Position numbers and translations under genes: made by a program
Shown here: piece by piece, positions 21,645 through 32,087 of the stretch
How positions within the stretch are numbered: the first letter of the stretch is position 1
How the letters are laid out: each line of letters starts with the position of its first letter
NCBI GenBank assembly: GCA_015179025.1
Contig: WHUX01000087.1
Span: forward strand, 155,074-219,073
Source of the DNA: Terfezia claveryi
Taxonomy: Eukaryota; Ascomycota; Pezizomycetes; Pezizales; Pezizaceae
Direction: 5' to 3'
Length of the DNA stretch: 64,000 nucleotides
The notes under the pieces: generated by a model
Seen by the model: only the letters and a program-made list of their open reading frames with translations
Told to the model about the DNA's origin: nothing
Databases searched by the model: none

Positions 21645-23495
21645 ATGTCTAGTTCACAGACACCAAGAGGGCCTCGCCAGCCCTACCAACCCCTAACATT
21701 CCCAGATGCCACACCCCGTGCCATCACACAAAGACCTCACAATCTTCCACAGTCAGATACTGATACGGAAGATGATCTCATTGACATCCCAATGGAGGAT
21801 ATCCTATCTCGTGGGATAGAATCTTCCAGACACCCCATATATAGTCCAGATAAGTTACAGTTATTTCCACCTGGATTAATTGATCGATTTGGCCTACCTT
21901 CACGAAGACCACCTCGACGAACAAATAGCAATGCCTCTTCCCAACGCCATCCCGCACAACCCCCGCTACGTCCAATTCGACCCCCTCACACAGGACTAAG
22001 CCAACAAAAATATGACGAATTATTGGCTAGAATTGTTTGTGATGGAGCCACAGAATTCGAACGGCAACGAGCCGAAATTATGAACCTTACAGAAGGTTTA
22101 AATGCTCAGGCTAGTTTTCTAAAACAAGCCCAAGAAGCTCACACAATTGTATTCAATAGTGCGAAAGCTACTTATGATGATCTAAAGTTACTGCGACAGC
22201 AAGTAACTGAAGAAGTAGCTGCCTTAAAAGGACAAACTGATGGGCAAGAAGACGCAGTTAAGAGGCTAACAGTTTCCATTAAGGAAACTTTAGAAATCCA
22301 ATGGCTAGAGCTGACTAAAAAGCTCAAGGAGGACACAGAGGCGATAATTGATGCAGCCAAGGTGGAGTTCGATGGTATTAAGGCAGTTGTTGGCAAGCTG
22401 AATGATTGGGCACAGAAAGTGATTAAACAAGAACAGGATGATCGTATTCGCAGTTGTGAGACTAATAAGGAATCAGTAGAACAACTGTCTCGCTGGATTC
22501 AAACTCACAAACGAAAGCTCAAGGACCTACAAGAGCAGCCACTTGGCCAACAACGCCCACAAAAACGAACTCGATCAATTGATGATGATATCGAAGATTT
22601 CATCATCCATGGTACTCGGACAGGTCCAGTACCACCTCCACCACCTCCACCACCTCCACCTCTAGTCCAGAAAACCCGAGTTCTTTCTGACAAGAAAGAA
22701 CCCCGAAACTTCCCCCTACATCCGAAGTTCGATGGAACTTCAAGCAAACTCAAGGAATTCCTCATGAAGGTAAACCACACCTTTGAACGCATGCCGCTAA
22801 CATACTCTACTCATAGCGAAAAAATCCTGTTCATAGTGGATTTCCTTACAGGAGGTGCAAGCACCTGGTATTACGCAAACCAACATAACCGTACACCAGA
22901 CTCCAACTCCGGATGGGTTGAATGGGACACGTTTAATGTCTTTAAATGTGAATTCATGCATGCACACCAAAACCAGCATGAGAAGCGGGATGCTAAGGTC
23001 TCCCTTCAGAAGGAGTTCCAGAAAAAAGGTGAGTTGATGAAAGATTTCATTGCTTGTGTCAGGGTTCATCAGTTGGTAGCGGAACTACTACGGGAACAGC
23101 TCTGGGAGCACCTGATTAGTGCAATTCAGCCTGAGACTCGGGCCCATATGGTCCGAGTCAGTACTGACAAAGACATTCTAGATAAGGTACATGCTAGTAC
23201 AGAAATGTGCTTCCAGGCTATCGCAAATGCTGGGTCTCAGGTTGAGTATGAGAAGGTTAGGGAGGCACATGCACAGAGCCAGTTCCGTCCAAAAGAACAG
23301 GCTGCTAGTGCGAAAAAGGAGGTACCCAATACCCCAAAGACTACCGAGAAGAAATCCGACAATCTCAAAGATCGGATTACCAAACCAAAGCAGAAGGCGA
23401 AAACCAAGCCCGATGCTAAATCCAAGCCAAAGTCCCACACTTCATCTAAGAAGGAAAAAGAGCCTGGTCAAGACAAAGTCACATATGCAATGTGA
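21645..23495 (+). CDS. C1 gag polyprotein (first 616 residues open)
   Basis: ATG at 21645 (MSSSQTPRGPRQPYQ) lies 52 bases after the LTR; a frame start 21 bases earlier is also possible. Domains in order: Pro/Arg-rich N-terminus (1-130); a long charged coiled coil (about 130-300: LARIVCDGATEFERQRAEI, EEVAALKGQTDGQEDA); a run of prolines; a retrotransposon gag capsid region (about 360-480: HPKFDGTSSKLKEFLMK, SWYYANQ-like WYYANQHN); and a Lys-rich C-terminus with repeated KPK. The stop TGA at 23493-23495 corresponds to CGA in C2, where gag runs on into the zinc knuckle, so this end is mutational. Structural protein of the retrotransposon particle; the longest open frame of any element here. Confidence 0.85.
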   Translation: MSSSQTPRGPRQPYQPLTFPDATPRAITQRPHNLPQSDTDTEDDLIDIPMEDILSRGIESSRHPIYSPDKLQLFPPGLIDRFGLPSRRPPRRTNSNASSQRHPAQPPLRPIRPPHTGLSQQKYDELLARIVCDGATEFERQRAEIMNLTEGLNAQASFLKQAQEAHTIVFNSAKATYDDLKLLRQQVTEEVAALKGQTDGQEDAVKRLTVSIKETLEIQWLELTKKLKEDTEAIIDAAKVEFDGIKAVVGKLNDWAQKVIKQEQDDRIRSCETNKESVEQLSRWIQTHKRKLKDLQEQPLGQQRPQKRTRSIDDDIEDFIIHGTRTGPVPPPPPPPPPPLVQKTRVLSDKKEPRNFPLHPKFDGTSSKLKEFLMKVNHTFERMPLTYSTHSEKILFIVDFLTGGASTWYYANQHNRTPDSNSGWVEWDTFNVFKCEFMHAHQNQHEKRDAKVSLQKEFQKKGELMKDFIACVRVHQLVAELLREQLWEHLISAIQPETRAHMVRVSTDKDILDKVHASTEMCFQAIANAGSQVEYEKVREAHAQSQFRPKEQAASAKKEVPNTPKTTEKKSDNLKDRITKPKQKAKTKPDAKSKPKSHTSSKKEKEPGQDKVTYAM

Positions 23496-24780
23496 CAGGC
23501 TCGGAAAAAGGATGGACAGGGCATCAAGTGTGTGGACAAAACTCACATGATGGGTGACTGTTCAATTGGTTGGAAGGTTACGGATGAGTCAAAGGTAAAA
23601 GGGAAAGGAAAGGGAAAAGAAGAAGCAAAAAAAGTGGCGACAGTGTCTGCAGGAGTGGCTGTAGTAGCGCCACTTGAGGTTCAGTTTGGGCATATTGTTA
23701 GTGAGGATGAGTTGGACTATGGGGAAAATTCAGACTGTTAGGGATGCGGGCTATCTAGTACGTCGGGTCGGATAGTCTCACAAGATTGGTTTTCTATTTG
23801 TGTTATAAGGAATGGCATCTCTGTTGGCAGTTGGAAGGAGGAACATGAAGGGGAACCTATGGATATTGACCCTGTTTTGATTAGCTCTGTTTCTCGCAAT
23901 TTGTCTTCTTCTGCTATTTCTTCTCTTTCTTTATCAAATAAAAATGCAAAAAAAGAGACAAAAAGAAAAGCTGATGATGAGGTGGCTCCTCATATTAGTG
24001 CACTCAAAAAAAGACCACGAAAGGTAGCGGTGCTGGATATTTTATTGGATGGAATTAAGGATCTCTCTTTGGCAGGAAAATCAGGTGCGAAGGTATTGAA
24101 GCGTGAAGGACTGAAATTTCTTATCTCTGTTAAGTTATCTTGGATGTACAAAGGAAATAAACGCGAAATTTCCATTAATGCTTTGGTTGATACTGGCGCA
24201 GAAGCCACGATTTTTGATTCTTCTTTCGTTGAACAGATGATGCTGCCTTGAGTTAAGAGGGAAAAAAGACTGAGATTAGAGAGCGCCGATGGCTCGATTC
24301 TCAAGAGGTCTGGCACAGTACAGGTTCAGAACCTGCAGATGGAGGTCCCAGATGCAAGATCGGGACGAAACAAAACTCTTGACCTAGTAACTGAGGTTGC
24401 ATGCCTCGAACCAGGTCTTCCACTCATTTTGGGGATGGATTGGATAAAAGCCAATTGTAATAAGCTACGGGTCACCACTCCTTATGGACTCGAGCTAAAA
24501 AGAGTATTAGAAATCGAGGAGGTTACAGATTTCCCTAACTTTGACGAATTACTTGTAGAGACTCAATATGTCGGATTAATTGAAATAGGGGAATAGGATT
24601 ATCAGAGGTTCGCTAATGGAGATGTTCGCAAGGTTATGAAAATAACAGCGGCTGAAAATATCCATGAACTTGCTGATCGATTGCCAACACAGTACAGGGA
24701 TTTTGTAAAAATCTTTGGAAAGGAGTTACAATCCGCCCTTCCTACGCACGGTCCATAAGACATGACAATTGAGTTAGAAG
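23496..24780 (+). pseudogene. C1 zinc knuckle and protease, broken
   Basis: About 23519-23560 encodes GIKCVDKTHMMGDC; C2 has CIKCGDKTHMMGDC, so the first zinc ligand is lost here. After a TAG at 23739-23741 (shared with C2) comes a linker, then the aspartic protease with ALVDTGAEATIFDSSF (Asp-Thr-Gly, 24180-24230). A TGA at 24249-24251, also shared with C2, follows. The downstream CLEPGLPLILGMDWIKANC holds the ILG motif. TAG at 24594-24596 and TAA at about 24757 are private to C1. Confidence 0.85.
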
Positions 24781-26100
24781 AAGGAAAGAGTCCCCCGTCA
24801 AGAAAACTATACCCCCTCTCCCCGATGAACTGGAGCTTCTCAAAGAATACCTAGATGAGATGCTCCGAACCGGCAAGATAAGACCGAGCAAAAGCAGTGC
24901 TGGCGCTCCTATATTCTTCGCCAAACAGCCAAATAGCAAGCTCAGAATAGTCGTAGACTATAGAGGGCTCAATGCCATAACCAAAAAAGACAAGTATCCC
25001 CTACCACTTATGACTACCCTAATGGAACAAGTTGGTACGTCACAGGTTTTCTCCAAACTCGATCTCAAACTCGGGTTTAACCTACTCAGAATAGCGGCTG
25101 GAGATGAGAAAACAGCATTCAAGACAAGATATGGCTTATACGAATATACAGTTATGCCTTTTGGGCTAACTAATGCCTCATCTATTTTCCAGCAACATGT
25201 TAACCATATTCTATCGGAATGGATTGACTGAGGAATAGTTGTATATATTGACGATATCCTCATTTATATCCAAACAGAGGAAGAACATGTTGAGCTCGTC
25301 CATTGGGTGCGGCAGAAACTAATAGAGAATAACCTTTGTGTCAACATAGACAAGTGTATCTTCCATGTCCTAGAAGTCGAATTCATGGGATTTAAAGTAG
25401 GTACAAAAGGGATACAAATGGGGCAGAAGAAAGTCGAGGACATCCTCGCCTGGCAGGCTCCTCAGAACATCAAAGAAGTGCAGAGGTTTATTGGATTTGC
25501 TAATTTCTATCGCCGGTTTATCCAAGGCTTTAGTAGTTTGGCTTTACCGATTCAGACATTAACCCACAATGGAGTTCCATAGAACTGTACACAGCAGTGT
25601 CAACAGGCCTTCGATGAGTTGAAATATAGGTTCACTACCGCTCCGATACTATGCCATTATCACCCAGAACGACCAAAAATGATCGAGACATATGTGTCTG
25701 ATCTAGCGAAAGCTGGTATTCTATCCCAAAAAGAACCAGATGGTCGTTGGCACCCAGTAGCGTACTATTCGAAACGCTTTATTCCAGCAGAACTTAATTA
25801 CGATGTCCATGACAAAGAGATGGTTGTAATTGTTAATTGTTTCCAGGAATGGAGATATTTTCTCATGGGTGCCCTGGAGGAGATAATTGTATATACGGAT
25901 CATAAGAATCTTGAGTACTTTAATTCCACTAAGATACTCAATCGAAGGCAGGCCAGATGGGCGGAAATACTAAGCCAGTTTAATTTTAGAATCATCTATC
26001 GCCCAGGTGATAAAAATGGCAAAGCAGATGTGCTTTCTCGTCAGGTTGATCCTGACCTCAAAGGAGGAGGAGAGAAGCAGGACCACACGATTCGGATGTT
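24781..26100 (+). pseudogene. C1 reverse transcriptase and RNase H
   Basis: [61 protein letters not shown], the catalytic VYIDDILIY (about 25240), [14 protein letters not shown], then RNase H with VAYYSKRFIPAELNY, VHDKEMVVIVNCFQEWR and [11 protein letters not shown]. The catalytic RNase H Asp motif reads ETYVSDLAK where C2 has ETDASDLAK. Stops: TGA at about 25229 (C2 has CGA) and TAG at about 25579 (C2 has TGG). A one-base loss near 24820 shifts the frame at the start of the domain. Confidence 0.92.
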
Positions 26101-27669
26101 CAAGCCTGGTCAATTCCAACTAGGAACAAGTGAGGAGAGTCTAGTAACGCGCTGTATTATGGCAGTGAAGGCCTCACAAATGGAAGAATCAAGTTGGTCA
26201 AAAGAGATCCTAGAGGCTGGCCTCAAGGATGACAAGTGGTTAGGGATTCGGAACGTGTTGAAGTTTGGCAAGGAGTACCCCGGACTCAATCATTACAGTT
26301 TAGAAGATGACATGGTAACCTATGAACGTCGCCTATATATACCTAACAACAACTCCCTTAAGTTGAAAGTGGCTTTCCAGTGTCACGATGCTAAAGTTGC
26401 AGGTCATTTCGGACGTGACAAAACCCTCAAGCTTATGAAATGAAATTACTACTGGCCTAACATGGAAGACTGGGTACGAAACTACGTTCGCACATGCGAT
26501 GCTTGCCAAAGAAACAAGACTGCCTGACATAAAAAATATGGCAAGCTAGTACCTCTTCCAATCCCCTATAGGCCATGGGAACATATTTCGATGGATTTCA
26601 TTACTGATTTACCACCAGTCAAAGGGTATAATCAGATTTGGGTTATTGTTGATAGGTTTACTAAGATGTCGTATTTTATTCCCTTAAAGAACCGGAAGGC
26701 AAAAGAGTTGGCTGGGATATTTGTCAATGAGGTTTGGAGGCTGCACGGATTACCAAAGAGGGTTGTTTCGGATCGGGATTCAGTGTTTACAAGTTCGTTT
26801 TGGATGGAGGTAATGCGGTTATTAGGAGTTGAATTGGATAAGTCCTCGGCATATCACCTCCAGACCAATGGTCAAACTGAATGAGTCAACCAGACTCTTG
26901 AGCATTATCTATGGACGTATTGCTGTTGAGATCAGGATAACTGGGTCGAGTTATTACCATTTGCTGAGTTCTGTTATAATAACACTGTCCATTCTAGTAC
27001 CAAACTCACACCATTCTTTGCCGCATATGCTCAACACCCAGAAAATAATTTCCAGAACCCAACCGAAGCCTCAACTGAATCAAACAACCCTGAGGCAGTC
27101 AACACAGTCGAAACCTTGAACGCAATGAGAGAGGCTATGAGAGAGAACATGAAGGCAGCACAGGACCGAATGTCCAAATACTACAATCTTAAGGTAGCAG
27201 AGAAGGAACTAACATTCAAAGTGGGAGATTGGGTTATGGTTAACGCAAAGAACATCAAAACAAGGCGTCCGACCAAGAAGCTTGACTACAAGTTATGAGG
27301 GAAGTTTAGAATTAAATAGCTTATTGGCACTTATACCTATGAGTTAGAGCTTTCCCCAAGTACAGGTAAAACTCACCCAGTTTTTCATATTAGTTTGTTG
27401 GAACCCTACCACCTTAATACAATTGCCGACAGACGCTCACCAACACCCCTCTAGTCGACCTCGAAGAATCGGAATACCAGGTGGAAAAGGTTAGGACGAG
27501 TGAGCTCAGGAAGGGACTAGTTATGTATTTAGTCTCTTGGAAGGGTTACGGTCCTAATGACAACACATAAGAACCATATGAGAACCTAAAGGATGGAGCA
27601 GCCGATTTAATTCGAAAATTCCATCTGGATAATCCTCGTAAGCCTTGGGACCCTGATGTTATCTTGTGA
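26101..27669 (+). pseudogene. C1 integrase and chromodomain
   Basis: H2C2 module (GHFGRDKTLKLMK ... CDACQRNK), core motifs [22 protein letters not shown] and AYHLQTNGQTE (Asp, Asp, Glu), then KVGDWVMVNAKNIK, a GPY-like part, and a chromodomain ([14 protein letters not shown] ... [14 protein letters not shown] ... EPYENLKDG) ending at TGA 27667-27669. Stops at about 26440 (TGA; C2 has CGA), 26526 (TGA), 26881 (TGA; C2 has CGA) and 27569 (TAA) break the frame, and a shift lies near 26880. Confidence 0.9.
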
Positions 27670-27913
27670 GGATTTTTCTTTTTTTCCAATTATTAGGCAT
27701 TAGGTTTTTTGAATTATCTTCACGTTTTTGTTTTACCTGTATTTGTTATGCCATATTGTCCCAGGGGTGCAATGAGACGTACGCAGCTATGTTTTGGCTG
27801 TCGTACATGAGGATTGGTCCTCAAGCCCCATCCATTGTTGTTAGTAGCAATAATGATTCTGGTTGCATGATCAATTAAGTTCTTGTAGACAAGAACCTTA
27901 AGGAGGGAGGCAC
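27670..27913 (+). promoter_or_regulatory. C1 3' untranslated region with polypurine tract
   Basis: T-rich sequence and no gene. The run AAGGAGGGAGG at about 27899-27910 lies three bases before the 3' LTR and is the likely plus-strand primer. C2 has AAGGGGGGAGG at the same place. Confidence 0.8.
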
Positions 27914-29371
27914 TGTCACGGGGTGACATCCAGCCCTACCAAAGGTACTTGGGCCTCATAGAACGACCCTAGAATCTATATGGACTCTAGGTACACTCTT
28001 AGTAGTATGGTGCAAATGTTTCTAATACTTATCTATAAAAGTTAAGTATATGAAACGGGTATGAACCTCGGAGTGGTTTATAATCATCCTAGATGGTTAA
28101 AACCCTTATGGAACGTCCATAGACCCTTAGAGAGCTACGGTTTAAGTTTCATAAGTATCCGGTTAATGGTTCAATAGTTATACCCAGATCAATATGCTGG
28201 CTATATGCATACATATACTAGCTATTAGCTGTTACCCTGAAGTCTTGGCGTTACCCTGAATATTGAATTATTACCCTGAACTGCAGGAAAATAATTCGGT
28301 AAAAATAAATAAAAAAATGAAGCCATGAGGGCGCACTTTAGACCAAAGTGCGTCCCGTGACACTATAAGAGAGTGCGCCCAGGACAAAGGCCAAAGGTAG
28401 GGCCAAAACATAAAGTTCTCCATATTTAATGTTTCAAGGTTCTATCTAGGCCTACTCTTCGTCCTGATTCCATTTCTGCAATCCTTTTTATGATTGGAGT
28501 TAAACTCATGGAGATATAAGACTTTTAATATGGTCATATAGGTCCACGAGGAGGTTTACTTATTATTGGTAATAACTCCGTGAATAACCTGGGTATCGAG
28601 ATAAACTAAGATTCTATAATCTTCTATGCGTTGATACCTTTCCAATGGTAATCTACTTGTGACCCACGGTTCTCTATTCATAGAGTTATGTGCAGTTGAA
28701 AATTATTTTCAATGGATACTAGACACTATTAAGTGAATATTGCCGGAAACATAATTAGATACCTTCGGATATTGTCGAATGGTAATTCGATAGTATCGGG
28801 GATTGGTAACGTATCTGAAATTGAATTTAGTTGTCTCGGATAAGAATTCTTTAATGGGATAAGCGAGCTATAAGCGAAGTATGTATAACATGCAGACATG
28901 GGAATATTCTCTATGTTCGGGTTAGTAACCTGTGACAACGAGTGCAGATAGCAACTGCGTTAACAAAGATGTAGATGGTATAACACTTAGGAAGAAATTC
29001 CAAGGTGACAGATAGGCCTGCGTTTTATAAAATATTTTTATTATAAGAATATCTACGAACACCGCGGGATATAAATAGTGCAAGTAGTTCCAGTTGAATT
29101 CATTCTACCACCAGCGAGTATTCGAAAGTAAGAGCACCTTGAGTACACGAAGCCTACAAAGTTCTAAGTCTTGAGTTAACTTTATGTTTTAGTGACATTG
29201 GATTTATTTTGTATTGCGAAATAAGATCCGTCATGAGGAACTACTGTTGGACTAAACTTTACTGCTATAGGATTGACATTCTGTGTTACGGAATAGATAT
29301 CGTTGCGGAAGGAAATTACGGCCGTCCTAATAGTCACAAGAGCGCTATCAGTCAATAGGGCCCCCATGACA
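27914..29371 (+). repeat. 3' LTR of C1
   Basis: 1458 bases, TGTCACGGGG...CCATGACA, followed directly by CCGAT. Slightly shorter than the 5' LTR because of small indels (for example in the GATAATTAGATA duplication near 20970 that is single here). Confidence 0.95.
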
Positions 29372-30428
29372 CCGATGACAATACTCTCGGAATGAAAATG
29401 GAAGTCACAGTCCACGCAGGGACTAGAATCAATGACAAAAAACAGGATTGAATCCTAGCAGCAATCCCAACACCAAACCCAACACCGAAAAACAGAAGGA
29501 CTCAGATTGGGACACCATCACAAAAAAATTGGATTAGAAGACGAAGATGAAACTATTTAGAGACAAGAAATGTCTATAGTGTTGGAACCCTGGACACTCC
29601 TACAAGGACTGTAGGAAACGACAAAATAGGGTACCCATGCGTACAGCCACACAAGATCTAGCTATATCGATAGCCACTAAGGTTAAAAACAACAAGGATA
29701 AAATCAAGTAACGACCCTTATCAAGACAGGTACCAGATTTTAGCAAGGTATTCGTTAGAGCTAACGCACACCCCGCACTGGCTTTAATTGATTTCCAAAC
29801 AAAAGGAGGGGACTTAATCAATTCTCAATTTGTGCACCTATACAAAATACCGTCTAGAAGTATCAAGAAGAAATCATTAAGTACTACAATTAAAGGCTCA
29901 AAAGGAACGATAGACAAAGCTTGTACTATCAAACTTGATTGGATAGGTTATGTATAAGAACAAATATTCTATGTAGCTCATTTAACTGGATGGGACATGA
30001 TATTAGGAGAACCTGCTCTTAGCAAAGTGTGAGCAATAATTCCTGCCCATCAGGAACCAGTTACTATCCAACCGGAAAATATTCCACGATTCCAATTAAG
30101 TGTATGGAAGGGATCTAGAACCATGGCGAATGGTATAAGATCAGCATACACATTGGTCAGCTATGAATCAGTTACAAATTATAGTAAACCGGATAATTGG
30201 GAAAATATTAGTGATACAGAAGAAACTGATTCAGAAAGAGAACTCGTGACAGCTGTTTCTATGGTACAGAAACAATTCAACCCTGTAACGGAGTTTCCCT
30301 TATTATTTCCCAAGACAATTCCATGGGAATTACCACCACTAAGAAAAATTAATCACTCTATCAAACCAAAAGCAGACGCTACTTGGATACCAAAATGGCG
30401 ACCCTCAGGATATCGATTTAGATAACAA
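29372..30428 (+). pseudogene. B-prime gag end, zinc knuckle and protease region
   Basis: Continuation of the gag frame after C1. Zinc knuckle at 29571-29612 encodes C-L-stop-CWNPGHSYKDC (CX2CX4HX4C) with a TAG inside. Then FVRANAHPALALIDFQTKGGD near 29750-29810 is the expected protease position, but the Asp-Ser/Thr-Gly signature is Asp-Phe-Gln. GWDMILGEPAL resembles the later protease motif. From 30123 an open 100-residue stretch leads toward reverse transcriptase (WIPKWRPSGYRFR) and is then cut. Stops: TAG, TGA and TAA at several Gln/Trp/Arg positions. Confidence 0.78.
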
Positions 30429-31592
30429 ATATCATGGGGGCCCTATTAACTGATAGTGCTCTTGTAACTATTAGGACGGCCGTAATTTCCTGCTGCAACG
30501 ATATCTATTCTGCAACACAGAATATCAATTCTATAGCAGTAAAGTTTAGTCCAATAGTAGTTCCTCATAACAGATCTTATTTCGCAACACAAAATAAATC
30601 CTATGTCACTTAAACGTAAAGTTAACTCAAGACTTAGAACTTTGTAGGCTTCGTGTACTCAAAGTGCTCTTGCTTTCGAATACTCGCTGATAGTAGAATA
30701 AATTTAACCGGAACTACTTGTACTATTTATATCCCGCAGTGTTCATAGATATTCTTATGATAAAAATATTTTATAAAACGCAGGCCTACCTGTCACCTTG
30801 GAATTTCTTCCTAAGTATTATACCATCTACACCTTTATTAATGCAGTTGCTATCTGCACTCATTGTTATAGGTTACTAACCCGAACGTAGAGAATATTCC
30901 CATATCTACATGTTATACATACTTCGCTTATAGCTCGCTTACCCCATTAAAGAATTCTTATCCGAGACAACTAAATTCAATTTCAGATACGTTACCAATT
31001 CCCAATACTATCGAATTACCATCCGACAATATCCGAAGGCATCTAATTATATTTCCGGTAATATTCACTTAATAGTATTTAGTGTCCATAGAAAATAATT
31101 TTCAACTGCACATAACTCTCTGAATAGAGAACCGTGGGTCAAAAGTAGATTACCATTGGAAAGGTATCAATACATAGAAGATTATAGAATCTTAGCTTCT
31201 CTTGATACCCAAATTATTCATGGAGTTATTACCAATAATAAGTAAACCTCCTCGTGGACCTATATGACCATTTTAAAAGTCTTATATCTCCATAAGTTTA
31301 ACTCCGATCATAAAAAGGATTGCAGAAATGGAATCACGACGAAGAGTAGGCCTAGATAGAACCTTGAAACATTAAATTCGGAGAACTTTATGTTTTGGCC
31401 CTACTTTTAGCCTCTGTCCTAGGTGCACTCTCTTATCGTGTCACCGGATGCACTTTGGTCTAAAGTGTGCCCTCATGGCTTCATTTTTTTATTTATTTTT
31501 ACCGAATTATTTTCCTGCAGTTCAGGGTAATAATTCAATATTCAGGGTAACGCCAAGACTTCAGGGTAACAGCTAATATAGGTAGCATATAT
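30429..31592 (-). repeat. C3: partial C-family LTR
   Basis: Matches the minus-orientation LTR at 37394-38844 from its first bases (ATCATGGGGGCCCTATTAAC) to CATATATATG at about 31592. The last 280 or so bases, including the TGTCACGGGG end, are missing. It sits against the broken end of B-prime with no duplication visible, so it is probably the remnant of a larger insertion plus deletion. Confidence 0.88.
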
Positions 31593-31984
31593 ATGTTCTG
31601 GTCCGTTCCGGGATCCGGTCCATACCAGTATGGCCCGGTCCATACCAGTATGGACTGGATATCGCTACGGACCAGGCCATTACAGGATTAAATTGTTCAA
31701 TGTTACGGATAGTAACAAGGATTGCGGCCACAGCGGCTACAGCGACATTAAAATTACTAAATAGGGACATATCTGATATGAAGGTAATTTTGTAGCAACA
31801 TTTGGTCAAAGAACATTGGAGATAACATAAAATGACTTATTGTAGAAAATACTCAGTAGAGGTATACCCGAAATGAAGGTTATTATGTAGAAAACATTAG
31901 GTCAGAGAACAAGAGGATGTAGCCCTCATAATAGTAGCCTTTAAAGATCACAATGCCACAGAGTTTTAACTATTGCTTTGCTTG
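31593..31984. other. Unassigned DNA with near-palindromic repeats
   Basis: At 31595-31690 the words GGTCCATACCAGTATGG and GGCCCGGTCCATACCAGTA repeat and are almost self-complementary (CCATACC-AGTATGG). Further on, GAAGGT(A/T)AT-TTTGTAG and TGTAG(A/C)AAACATT(A/T)GGTC recur two to three times. It may be the terminus of the DNA transposon that follows. No gene. Confidence 0.45.
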
Positions 31985-32086
31985 ATCACACTCTTACCGG
32001 TCTCTACAATATCATACTCTTACCGGTCTCTACAATATCACACCCTTACCAGTCTCTACAATATCACACTCTTACCAATCTCTACT
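31985..32086 (+). repeat. Four tandem 26-base repeats before the integrase gene
   Basis: CACACTCTTACCGGTCTCTA plus CAATAT repeats four times with a few changes and ends a few bases before the ATG at 32088. It could be promoter or untranslated leader of the following gene. Confidence 0.8.
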
Positions 32087-32087
32087 A

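Larger units (their letters stand above)
20125..29371 (+). mobile_element. Element C1: full-length chromovirus inside B-prime
   Basis: 9247 bases on the plus strand with LTRs at 20125-21592 and 27914-29371 and the target duplication CCGAT at 20120-20124 and 29372-29376. Internal order: gag with coiled coil, zinc knuckle, protease, reverse transcriptase, RNase H, integrase, chromodomain, polypurine tract. It is the sister of C2 at 37394-46596. At many sites where C2 keeps CGA, CAA or TGG, C1 has TGA, TAA or TAG, so C1 has been mutated after transposition and is dead. Confidence 0.95.
15325..30428 (+). mobile_element. Element B-prime: plus-strand relative of B, interrupted twice, 3' part lost
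   Basis: The segments belonging to it are 15325-18302, 20077-20124 and 29372-30428. Removing D (with duplication CTTCC) and C1 (with duplication CCGAT) joins the gag into one reading frame running from the capsid region through SKKDIAPRPTTNTSR to the zinc knuckle. This shows both were insertions into a then-continuous gene. The frame contains TGA and TAG stops of the C-to-T type. Everything after the linker to reverse transcriptase is missing: the sequence breaks off at about 30428 against a C-family LTR. Confidence 0.85.
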
